DNA of 64,000 nt from Acanthochromis polyacanthus. Taxonomy: Eukaryota; Chordata; Actinopteri; Pomacentridae. The position numbers and the translations under genes were made by a program. Where the stretch lies: NCBI RefSeq assembly GCF_021347895.1, contig NC_067123.1, forward strand, positions 40,664,027 through 40,728,026. The letters are read 5' to 3'. How positions within the stretch are numbered: the stretch's first letter is position 1; each line of letters begins with the position of its first letter. Positions 51,900 to 62,020 of the stretch are shown here, piece after piece. Below the pieces are notes generated by a model. The model was not told the origin of the DNA, did not search any database, and was given only the letters and a program-made list of their open reading frames with translations.

Positions 51900-54300
51900 T
51901 TTCTTGTTGCATCTTCATAGAGAGACAGAGAAATAAATATATAAATGCTCATTACTATCCACTAAAACGACAAACATGAACATAAACTAGTCAGTCAAAC
52001 ACAGACATCCAATAACTGACCTTTATTTGCATCTTTCAACCACCAGAAAGCATCCAACGCTCTCTTGATCATCTTTAAACAGTTTAATAGCTTTTAGTTT
52101 CACATTACAGCTTGTCTTTATAATCATTTATTCCATAACACATCCTGTGTTATGGATTATTTCATAAAGAACATAACTGAGCGTATTTCACCTCCGATCA
52201 CGGTGAATTTTAGATGTAACACAGAAATATGAGTTTAATATAAACAGTCTTGTCGTACAAACAGTTAATCAAATGATGTGTGATTAATCTGCAGAGTAAA
52301 TGCTGTACAGATGTGCTTTATGGGCTGGTTGCTAAGGACCCACGCTGCTCAGAAGCGTTTCCTGGTTATAATTCTACTCTTTGTAAGCATGTCGGCCATA
52401 AAAGTCTGAGGTTACAGTTACCTTACAGTCACAAAAATATACATGCAAAGTAGCTGCTTATCAAATCTTGTGGCTTGTCAGGTTTTACATATTAAATGTT
52501 GTCTTTTTACATCTGCAAAATAACACCATTCATCAGAGACAGAAAGTGTTAAAACAGGAACAGATTATTGGATGTTTAACTTTCAGAAAGTCCTGATGGG
52601 AAAAATAATCAAATCTAAGTGAAAAACTATCATATTTTATCAAAATTACTTCATTCTACATGTCCCATTTTAAAAAATGTCAGAAATAAGCCACATACAC
52701 AAACCAGGTTATGCAGCAAACAACAACAACAAAATTGTCCTCCTTGGCACAAACAGGAAGTCATGAAGAAAAAAAATGCTGAGAAAGCAGTTTACACAAA
52801 GCAGTGATCAGAGATCCATCGTAGGAAACGTCACCAATTTTGGAGAAATACTGAATATGCTGATTGCAGTTTTTCAATTTTTATATAACAAATAATCAAA
52901 CAAATTCACATTTCCTCTTCCGCTTTTTTGTGATCTATGACATTAAAACTTGGCTAAACTGCACATTTCTGAGTTCTCTCTTCTTCCAGTCGTGGTTGTG
53001 GTGTTTCCATGGAGACGCAAGACTGAAAAAATGAGCAGACAGTGAGGAAAAAATGTGACAGGAGCAAAGAAAACACCCAGAAACTGTCTGTAGGGTTAAA
53101 AAAACAACCAATGTTCTGCAGAGTTTCAGTTCACCCGACCTTCAGTGTGACCTCTTTACCCAAGACAAAGTCACGACCGGAGTTATTACCGTCTTTCCTT
53201 TAAATAGTTTCACTTCCTTCTCGGTCCTCCAGACTCGCAGAAGTTCCACTTGTAACACTTAATCACATGAAAAGCACAACCGAACAGGAAAATGTGAATG
53301 TGAGCTCCATTTATCTCCACATTAAGAACCTCCATCCAGTCAGTCTGCTCACTGAAAGGTCAGCAGTTTGGACAAAAAAAAACAGAAGATGAATTTAGAT
53401 ATCTACAACAAATGGTTTAGAAGAAGCACTTTGAATAAATAAAAACAACACTTAGCACCTTCCTCTTTAAACGACCATTTAATGTGTTTGAGATGAAGAG
53501 TTTAAACTGAAAGAAGAATCGTGTTAAAGGACCACATTAGGGATTTTTATGTAATTGCCACTTTTGTACTAATTATGTACCAAAAAAAGGTTTTGTTTGC
53601 TGCAAGCAGAGATATTTTCACAACTCTGAAACTCAGCATGGTCATTTTTCTGCATAAAACTATTGCATTGATCAGCTCAGTTACGGATAATCTACCTTCA
53701 GGGTTAAGTTTAGTTTCTCTGAGCAAGACTTCAGAGACCTTTTGCAGGTCTCTAAAATATTTACACGTTGCTACAGCATTTTTGTCATCAATTTCTATGT
53801 TTTTTTGTGTCTCGTCACCATGGATAATGTGCAAATTCAGCTGATATTGATGCATGAATCAGGCTGATTCATCGGTGATTCACACAAAATCACAAACTTT
53901 ACTCAGCATTCTGCAGCTATTACTCAAAAAAAACATCTCTCTTCCTCTTAAAGTCATTTCCACAACTCCATGGGGCTCTTACTGCTCATATTCTTAACAA
54001 TAATAATCAATAATAATAAATAGAAGCGCCTTGTAAAAGTCCTGTCACTTCTGACCACAAAACAGCGAAACAAAGTGAGTTCCTCCAGAAGCCACAGTTT
54101 CCCTCAATAATGATGACAGTTTGTTGTTTTTTGCATCAAAATGTTGCAAAAGGGAGTTTCACAAAAGCCCCTGCTGCTCACAGCTGCAATATGAATTCAT
54201 GATAACAGAACTGAACAAACACTGAGCGTTGGTACTTGGTGTTTAGAGCATCTCACATGTTTGGTGAGATGGAAAGAATTAGAAATGGAAGCAGAGAAAT
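51900..54300. other. Gene-free stretch between prune1 and the receptor gene
   Basis: No supported gene. A 102-codon minus-strand frame at 53547-53855 has no recognisable domain. Part of 52920-53100 resembles sequence immediately 3' of the receptor at 55250-55390. The right part may include the receptor's 3' UTR. Confidence 0.45.
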
Positions 54301-54308
54301 ATCTAGAT

Positions 54309-55180
54309 CAGGGGAGTCAAACTCATTCTAGTCCAGGTTCCACATTCAGTCCAGTTTGATCTCCAGTGGACCGGACCAGTAAAACCAGTAAATCCACAGC
54401 ATTACAACCTGTAAATAACCACAACTTCTAATGGTTCCTTTGTTTTAGTGGAAAAATGTACGTTCTGAAAATATTAAGGAACTATCGTCTCACAAAACAT
54501 TATGAATAAATGGAAATTAGTTAAGAAAAATTAATTCAATTTCACCAACATTATGCCTCAGTTTATCATTTCCACATTACAACTTCCAGATCACAGAGTG
54601 TCTACAAAGGAACACAACATTTAGTCACCTGGAACTGAACCACAGAGGATTTTACTTTTAAAAAGACGAAAAACAACAAAAACAAGACAAAATATTACAA
54701 AAATGAGACAGAAAACAATAAAAGCAAGAAACAAAATGACAAAAAATGAGACAACAACACAAAATAAAACAAAAAGAGACAAAAAATAGGACCAACGAGA
54801 CAAGAAATGACACAAACCGGACAAAAAATGGCCAAAACGATCTGCAAAGCAATGAATAAAGCAAAACACAAAATGACACAAAAAGGACAAGAAACACAAA
54901 CGAGACAAAAAGAAACACAAAATGACATAAAAGAGAAAGAAAACAACAAAAACCAGACAAAATATTACAAAAATGAGACACAAAAGACAAAAGAACAATC
55001 CAGTATTTTACTTCCTGATCCAAACAACTTGTCATGGTCTAGAAATGATTTTAAATTTATAGTTTTACTAATTTACAATCTGCAGTTAATGTCTTCTCTG
55101 TAATTTTTACACTTTGAGGGCCGGATTGGACCCTCTGGAGGACCACTTTTGGACCACGGGCCTCATGTTGGACACCCCTG
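54309..55180. mobile_element. Complete non-autonomous hAT-type element, 872 bp
   Basis: Termini are CAGGGGAGTCAAACTCATTC on the left and CAGGGGTGTCCAACATGAGG on the inverted right. It is flanked by near-identical 8-bp duplications ATCTAGAT (54301-54308) and ATCTAGAG (55181-55188). TIRs of the CAGGGGTGTC type with 8-bp duplications are characteristic of hAT elements. The interior holds an A-rich array of ACAAAAATGAGACAAAA-type words and no transposase. Confidence 0.85.
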
Positions 55181-55433
55181 ATCTAGAGTATGTAAAGTCA
55201 CCTGTGGACAAACGTTGGTCAAAAAGTGCACCTTTTTTTTTCTGTTTTATGGTATTATCACTTTAGAAAACACTCTCTCTACTCCTTCCCATGGTTGTGC
55301 TGTTTCCATACATGTGCAGGACTTTATATTGCAATGAAAAATGAGCACACAGCAAAAAAAAAAAAAAACACCCAGAAACTGATTGGACTTCAGGGGTTAC
55401 AACCTGTACGGTCCTTTAAGCTCGGGGAGGAAG

Positions 55434-57236
55434 TTAAACTTTAGCTACGTTCACTGCCGACTGTCTCCTTCCTGTCACCGCTACAGTACTGTGCTTCGAC
55501 CCGGAGCTGTCGTCCAATGATCGGTCGTTGGACTGAGTCGTCCGTCCGTCCACGTCGTCCGCCAACGCCCTCCTGTAGACGCCCGTCAGACTCTGCCTGA
55601 GGCGCCCCCTCACCTCCAGCCCCATGCAGAAGTACAGCAGCGGGTTCACACAGCTGTTAAAGTAGGCGATGCCCTTCGCCAGAGGGTGCCAGATCTTCAC
55701 CACCGGGTTCTTGTTGTCCACCATCTTCACCAGCAGGAGGCAGTGGTACGGCGCCCAGCACAGGAAGAACGCAACGACCAGCGACGCCAATATACGAAGG
55801 GGGCGGGACTTCCCCACCAGGCGGGTGCGTCGGATGCCGAGGCCGGCCAGAATGTAGCAGATGAGGATGACCATAAAAGGCAACATGAAGCCGCACAGGA
55901 AGCGGATGGAGTAGAGGGCGGCCCTGGTGACGTTGTCGCCATCCGCCGCCAGCTTCACGTCCACCGAACACTTACTGAGGTTGTTCTTGCCCACGTAGAC
56001 CTGCCGGTAGATGAAGTACGGAGTGCTGAGGAGGATGGCTGTGGTCCAGATGAAGACGGCCACCATCCTGGCAGCGAACAGGGTACGGCGCCGCTTCGAG
56101 AAGACGGGCAGCCAGACGCAGAGGACTCGGTCCAGACTGATGACGGCCAGCAGGAAGACCGAGCAGAACATGTTGGCGTACTTAAAGAAGCCGTTGAACT
56201 TGCAGAGGAAGATGCCAAAGGGCCAGTGGTCGAAGAAGAGCTTCTTAATGAGGGAGAAAACCCTGGTGAAGCAGAAGATCAGGTCAGCGATCGCCAGGTT
56301 CACCAGCCACACATTGGTGACCTTTGGCTGGAAGGAGGAGGAAAAGAAGGAGAAAGCAAAGGAAGGTTAGCTAATCCATCAGTGTAGATAGAAATAAAGA
56401 AAGATAGTCAAAAATATCCACAGTGAGCATCGATGCACCGACTGTCCAATGGAGTCTCATACAAAAGTCTGGCAGGAGCAACGCTGTACCACATGAAAAC
56501 ATGCTAGCTTCTCTGCTAAAGCTATGAAATTATAAGATGCTAAGATTCACACTACTCACAAGTTGGTTTGACTTTACATCTAAAAAGAGAATAAAATTCT
56601 AATCCACAAGACTTTCACTGGAAAGACTAAGGTTTGATTACTGTGCCATTATTCTGAGCTGTTTCACTGGCTGTTTTCTTTCATTTTTATTTGCACTTTC
56701 TTTTCTTTATGCCACAAAAACACCTTGTCAAGTTCAAGCACCCAAAACTACATGATTAGGTTTTGGCACTAAAATTAACTGATGACATTTAGGTACCAAA
56801 GCTACTTGGTTATAGGGTTAGAAACCAAAACCTTTTTTGTAATTTTTTATTTAGATGTGAGCACAAGAGCTACTTTGTAAGGTTTAGGTTCCAAAAATAC
56901 TTGATTAGGTTTAGTACTAAAGCCATTTGATGAAGCTTAGGCACCAAAACCACTCTGTAAAGTTTAGACAAAATAAAAGCTTATATAACAAAACTATTTG
57001 GTAAGAATTAATCACCCAAACTACATGGTTATGTTTATGTACTAAAGTTATCTGATAAAAGTTTAGATACCAGAACCAAGAACCACTTGGTTAGGATTAG
57101 GCGAGAAATGCTTATTCAGCTTTAGGTTCCACAACTACTTTGTCTAGTTTAGGGAACCAAACTGCTTAGTCGAGAATGAAAGTATCTGGTAAATCATGTG
57201 GTACTATTGGGAAGCTGGTAACCTGTTAAGCTAAAG

Positions 57237-57282
<46 letters not shown>

Positions 57283-57605
57283 AAACACCAAGTACTTTCT
57301 AACTCCTTCATTACTTAAACTGTATTCTGGAAGATAAATATCCAAAATGCCGCGGAGATTTGTTGTAATTACAATCCAGTTTCCTCCTATCAGCCCAGAA
57401 GCATCACGCTGCACCAGAAACCCACCCTGAGCTTGATTCCAGCCACCCAGATCACCACCGGAGTTCCCTGTGATGCCGAGGATGACGGTCAGCGTGTAGA
57501 GGACGATGCTGACGTTGTCCATGATGGCATCGAGTGTCCACGAAGACGTCTGTCATCTTTGGCAGATTTGAGGATGGGGACGGGCACAGAGGTGTTCAGA
57601 GACAT
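55434..57605 (-). CDS. Family-A chemoattractant-type GPCR (chemerin/formyl-peptide receptor-like), two coding exons; first exon out of frame as given
   Basis: Exon 2 (56327-55434) encodes 297 intact residues: TM2 NVWLVNLAIADLIFC, TM3 with FCSVFLLAVISLDRVLCVWLP (SLDRV in place of DRY), the extracellular-loop Cys in NNLSKCSVDV, TM6 FFLCWAPYHCLLLV, TM7 NSCVNPLLYFCMG, and a Ser/Thr-rich tail. This matches the chemerin, formyl-peptide and complement receptor group of seven-pass plasma-membrane receptors. Exon 1 (57605-57426, donor AGG|GTGGGT) should give the N-terminus and TM1. Its first residues (MSLNTSVPVPILKSAKDD) are in one frame, IMDNVSIVLYTLTVILGITG in another, and VVIWVAGIKLR back in the first; the first frame has a TGA at 57489-57491. 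Either two indel errors or a damaged gene. Ligand cannot be assigned. Confidence 0.85.
56740..57190. repeat. Degenerate minisatellite in the receptor intron
   Basis: About ten irregular copies of a 40-50 bp unit built on GGTTTAGGTACCAAAACTAC and TTGGTTA. Confidence 0.7.
57237..57282. repeat. (TATC)n microsatellite
   Basis: Eleven uninterrupted units. Confidence 0.95.
57426..57605 (-). pseudogene. Receptor exon 1 with paired frame shifts in TM1 region
   Basis: The exon is 180 nt, exactly 60 codons, and both borders fit the phase of exon 2, so the two shifts cancel. One lies between about 57522 and 57551 and the other at about 57458-57460, in CTCCGGTGGTG. Intact splice borders and an undamaged second exon argue for sequence errors or very recent damage. 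Confidence 0.55.
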
Positions 57606-58573
57606 GGTGTGGCTGAAAACAAAAGTAGAACAGAATGTAAAGTCCTGTCATAGAGATGAGTTAAAAAAGAACGAGATGAGCTGACATATATGGTGGATTA
57701 ACAGTGGGCAAGCCTGAAAACAGGTAAAATAGTTGAACATTTGTGAGAAAATTGGCTGAATTTTCTCACCTATGGATGTGTCAGTGAATGAAATCACATT
57801 CCTTTACAATCCTGGGTACATGCACTAGATTCTTCTATCAAACTGAATATCTACAGTCACACAGGGTCTCCCTTTATGTGCTAAAATACCATAGTCCTTC
57901 ATTATTCATGTGATGATAGAGGATTAGACAGAAAGTTTGCCATGTTTCCTTCCTGTTTTTGTCGGTTTTTCAGCCAACCAAAGATGATCGCTTCATTTTC
58001 GTGGCCTGTTATAAATGTAGTTGGGTTTGGAGGACTTTCTCTTTTGCTTTTAATGATAAAAACTTTGAAGATACTCTTTCTGATGGCATGGAAGAACATA
58101 AAACTTCACTTTCAAACAAAAATAGAAGCTTTTCAACAAGTGCATTTCCTGATCACAAGCCTTAATCTTCATATGATGCTATGGAAATAGACGTGTTGGA
58201 AGGAACACGGGTTCTGAATAAACTGTCTGATATGCATGAAGCTGATGAGTCAGCTGAGTCATCGTCTGATAAAACGTCTGTATTTGGTTGTCTGTGCCGT
58301 CTCTAAAACCTAGTATGAGTGTGCAAAAGGTGGAACACTGGAAACACAAACTGAGAATACTAATGCTGAGTTGCTGACCAACAGTTTCAAACCTCTGCAT
58401 TGTGCTTTTTTTTTGTTTAACCTCGAAGGTGTTAAATGTGATCATTTCCTGTTTTTATCTACATTTAATATCACTTCCAAACAGCTGTAGTTTATCAGTG
58501 GCTCCTTTTCCATGTAATGTACTGCACATTTGAATATTTCAGATATTAGATTATATAGTTTTCAAGTGTGTCT

Positions 58574-58596
58574 TCATTCATTCATTCATTCATTCA
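58574..58596. repeat. (ATTC)n microsatellite
   Basis: Five to six units. Confidence 0.9.
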
Positions 58597-58965
58597 GCCT
58601 CTATTAAAAATTCACACATTGAGGAGTAGAGGCTTAACTTATTGATCTGTCTAAGTTGCATTGTGTTCCACTTTTACAGGATGGTCTTCTAGCTTCCTGG
58701 TGTTTATTTAGACTTTCTTTACATTTCACTTCTGCTTCTCGTCGTCCTCTGCTCTACTGTCTGACCCAAAAAAGAAACGAAAAAAGGAATTAACATAAAG
58801 TAAAACTGGAGTGTTTTTAATTTTGATTTGACAGGAAGGCAAACACCAAACCACAGACACGAAAACAATGAAAAGAAACTCTGAACTCAGCTCACGTTTC
58901 CTTTAACCTGTGATTACTGTTGTGGCTTGATATGAAAAGCTTTTTTTCTCCAGGTCTCAGCTCAC

Positions 58966-59034
58966 CCTCCTCATCAGGTTCAATCAGCTGACCTGTGGGC
59001 TGTTGGTGATCAGTCTGGATGGGAGGCTTTTATA
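58966..59034 (-). promoter_or_regulatory. Candidate TATA promoter and non-coding first exon of the receptor
   Basis: TATAAAAG on the minus strand (59034-59027) is followed about 60 nt later by a strong donor GGAGG|GTGAGC (exon end 58966). It lies 1.4 kb upstream of the first coding exon on the same strand. A TATA box would suit an inducible receptor gene. Inferred from motifs only. Confidence 0.4.
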
Positions 59035-59099
59035 AAGAGAGTTTTTCACTCTTATCTTAAGGGGAGGGTGGCAAAGAAGGTTCAGCACCATCAGCTTGA

Positions 59100-60890
59100 C
59101 TCTTCAGGACGACTGAGTGTCTGAATGTGAGAATCAACTCATTCTTTGCTTGTTTTTTTCCAAACAACCCTTTACAAAACTTCCACATACGTTGTGTTTT
59201 GGGTTGTATTTAGGTGTTCTGTCCTTTTTGATTGATTCCGTAGGTGGTAGTTGGGCTTTTAAAAACAATTTTTTTTACCCCATTTTGAGTGTGCAGTTTT
59301 AGTTTCCCCTTTTACCATTGATGAAGAAAACAGCACACCTTTAGCTACAGATACCTTCTACTGTCACTCCTTCATTCCATTTGCCAGGGCTATCCACATT
59401 CTTTTATCTTTTGTTTGTTACTGTCTGTCAGACTTTCTCTTATCTTTTATTATCACACGCTTTTTATTTGCATCTGTCTGAAAGCCCTTGATTCCACCAA
59501 CTTTTGTTCTTTGTTGTTTTACCTTCTGGTACTGATTAGAACCAAAATTAACCACTATCACCCTTATATTTACATACAGCCCATCTCCCTACTGTCTGAC
59601 CATCCCGAGAATTATTTACTTTGCAAATGTTGGGTCGGCTTCCCTTCACAGAACTCATGCTACTGTGTTGGTAAAAAACACCAATAAACACCCACTACAG
59701 CAAACTAACAGGGACTGAGTGAAATTCCTTCAACACTACCTTAAATATCTCGTGTTTTGTTCTCAGGGAGGAAACGTGACAATTAGCACAAGTGTTTCCC
59801 ATCTCCACTTTGTTTTGGTCATCACGATGGTTGGTTCCATTTTTACCTCTTAGATCTGGAAATCCTGAGAGGTAATCAGACAAAACCCCACATCTAACCC
59901 CTGAAGTAGAAATTAAACTAGAAAGAGAACACACCCAGAATATTTATGGTAAAGAGCGATGCCTTCCATGGTAACCTCAACTTCCAACAAGAAGGGGTTT
60001 CTTCCCACTTTGTAGAGAAGTTTTAAGACCAAGAGACAGAAGTCCTGATTTGAGGGTGTCGCCAAGTGTATCTTAAAATCATTGTCAGCGTCCTACAGGC
60101 ATACAAATATAAACTCAGGATACTGCAGACTCCTAGGAATCAGGAAATGAGATTGGCACTCCATCAGTCACACTTCTGTCTTCTTTAGAAACTTTGTGAT
60201 GTTGGCAGTACAGTTTTTTTGCCATTTTGCTGGGATACTCCCCTTTGGTTAAGCATTTGCAAGCTGGGAGTCTTTGTGGTTCACCGGAATTCATCTTGCC
60301 ATTTATAAATGTCATCTCTTCAACCCCTTCTGCCCTTAATGTAACTCCATATCATCAGCTCCCACCTCTGTGCTTCACTGTGAGGACCATGTCTTAACTC
60401 TAGAGGTCAGGGACATTCAGAGAGGAGAGCTGATGCTAACTGGGTTGGTTAGTGGGTTTTCATTTGGCCTGTTGTGCTTCAGTGCAAAACTTCTGTTTAT
60501 GTCTCTTTGATTCTCTGTAGTCATGTATACTGCGTCTAAATGGAGCCAAATTGTCATTAAAACTGCTCTAATTTACCTAATTCTGCAGAACAAGCATGGA
60601 TTAGAGAGTGAAATGCAGCTCATTCAGACTGTGTTAACCAGCAGTAAACGTCAGAGCTATTTCCAAGCAGTGACTCTCACACATAACCACAGACTTAACT
60701 GACGACCTCAACACACAAGATAAAAACTGTAACTGGGTTATATTTTCATGTGAAATGGTCACTCAGAGAAGAAATAGAAACATCTTTTGTTCTGTGCTCT
60801 CAGATGCAGAGACAGTCTTCTTCCTGAAGGGGGCGAGGTCAGCTCCATTTAAAGCTGCAGACACTGAACCAGCCCGTTCAAAACAGGACT
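59100..60890. other. Intergenic stretch with no recognised gene
   Basis: Short frames at 59117-59302, 59415-59687 and 60133-60315 have no recognisable similarity or splice-supported extension. No repeats of note. Confidence 0.5.
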
Positions 60891-60905
60891 GAAACCTGTG
60901 GTTAA

Positions 60906-61179
60906 TAGGGCTGTACCCGAATATCCCGAATATCCGAATATTCGTTCGCTACGGCGGTATCCGGATATTAATTTTGGTATCCGAATATCCCCCCCCCCCC
61001 CGGTCGAACGTTACCGGGCGGAAAGAATATGTGGCATTAGTCTTCCCTCCGCCTTCGGCCCACATCGCCCTCATCTTGTCGTGTCTATGTGATCACGGGG
61101 CGGAACGAATATTCGGATATTCGTCTTTAATAGGGCCTGAATATCTGGAGACCAGAAACCAGTATTCGGGCCAGCCCTA
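60906..61179. mobile_element. Short hAT-like MITE, 274 bp
   Basis: Termini TAGGGCTGTACCCGAATA on the left and TAGGGCTGGCCCGAATAC on the inverted right. Flanked by 8-bp near-duplications GTGGTTAA (60898-60905) and ATGGTTAA (61180-61187). The interior has GAATATTCG-rich inverted motifs and a C11-12 tract. Too short to code. Confidence 0.8.
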
Positions 61180-61189
61180 ATGGTTAAAC

Positions 61190-62020
61190 AATCACAGTGA
61201 CATCAACTAACTTCATGGTACTCTGAGCTGAAGGACACATTCTACTAACATGTGAGACTTTCATTATTGTTGCTTAAAAGAAGTCCAATATGGGACTTCT
61301 AATGACATGGACACCAGAAATAGACTGACTCTCTGTTGTTCATATTAAATTGTAGAAAACAAAGTGTGAACATCTATTCAAGTACTACAGTTATCAACTA
61401 AAAATGAACAAATCCAGATAACATGAAGACATTCTGTTATGTCCAGTGACAGCCCCACCTTAAACAACTGCAGTGGTTTCATTTTTTAATTGGGTGGGAA
61501 GGCCAAACCAAACATCAGACCAGTAAGAATTTCCAGTACTGAACAATCAATGACATAAGCAGCTAGCAGCCTTAGCCAAAAAAAGGAACAAACTGTTATG
61601 TTAATACTAGAACCGCACATATAGCGCTTAAAAAAGTGAAGGAGGAGGTTTTAGATGTATAGGTCTGATAAAACTGTGAAGCAGGTTGGAACTACATGTC
61701 AGAAATCACATTGAAACACTTAGAGGTGACCAAAAACTAAATTACATCTACCTTCATGTCCCCATTTTAGCTCTCTGAGGCATAAAATGATTCCTGCTCA
61801 CAACCTTTAAACTAAATGGGTCAATTTCAACCTCAGTAATGTTTCCTGTAAGTTAGAGATTTCACTAAACAAGTACTTTGTTTTGGGGTTTTTCAGGCCA
61901 ACTAAAAAATACTGAAATTAATCTTAGAAAGGAGGATCTTTGTTTGGTTGCACTGCTCATACCTGTGAGTGAGCATCATTTAAAAGCAGCATAGGATTAG
62001 AAGACCAGTATAGACAGAGG
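61190..62020. other. Unannotated spacer
   Basis: AT-rich sequence between the MITE and the satellite array. I see no gene or repeat in it. Confidence 0.5.

Noticed and set aside
53547..53855. 102-codon minus-strand frame
   Set aside because: No recognised family, start not in a convincing context, no clear splice partners. Left as unannotated.
55686..56387. 233-codon plus-strand frame opposite the receptor
   Set aside because: Antisense shadow of the GPCR exon, whose minus-strand frame has clear TM motifs.
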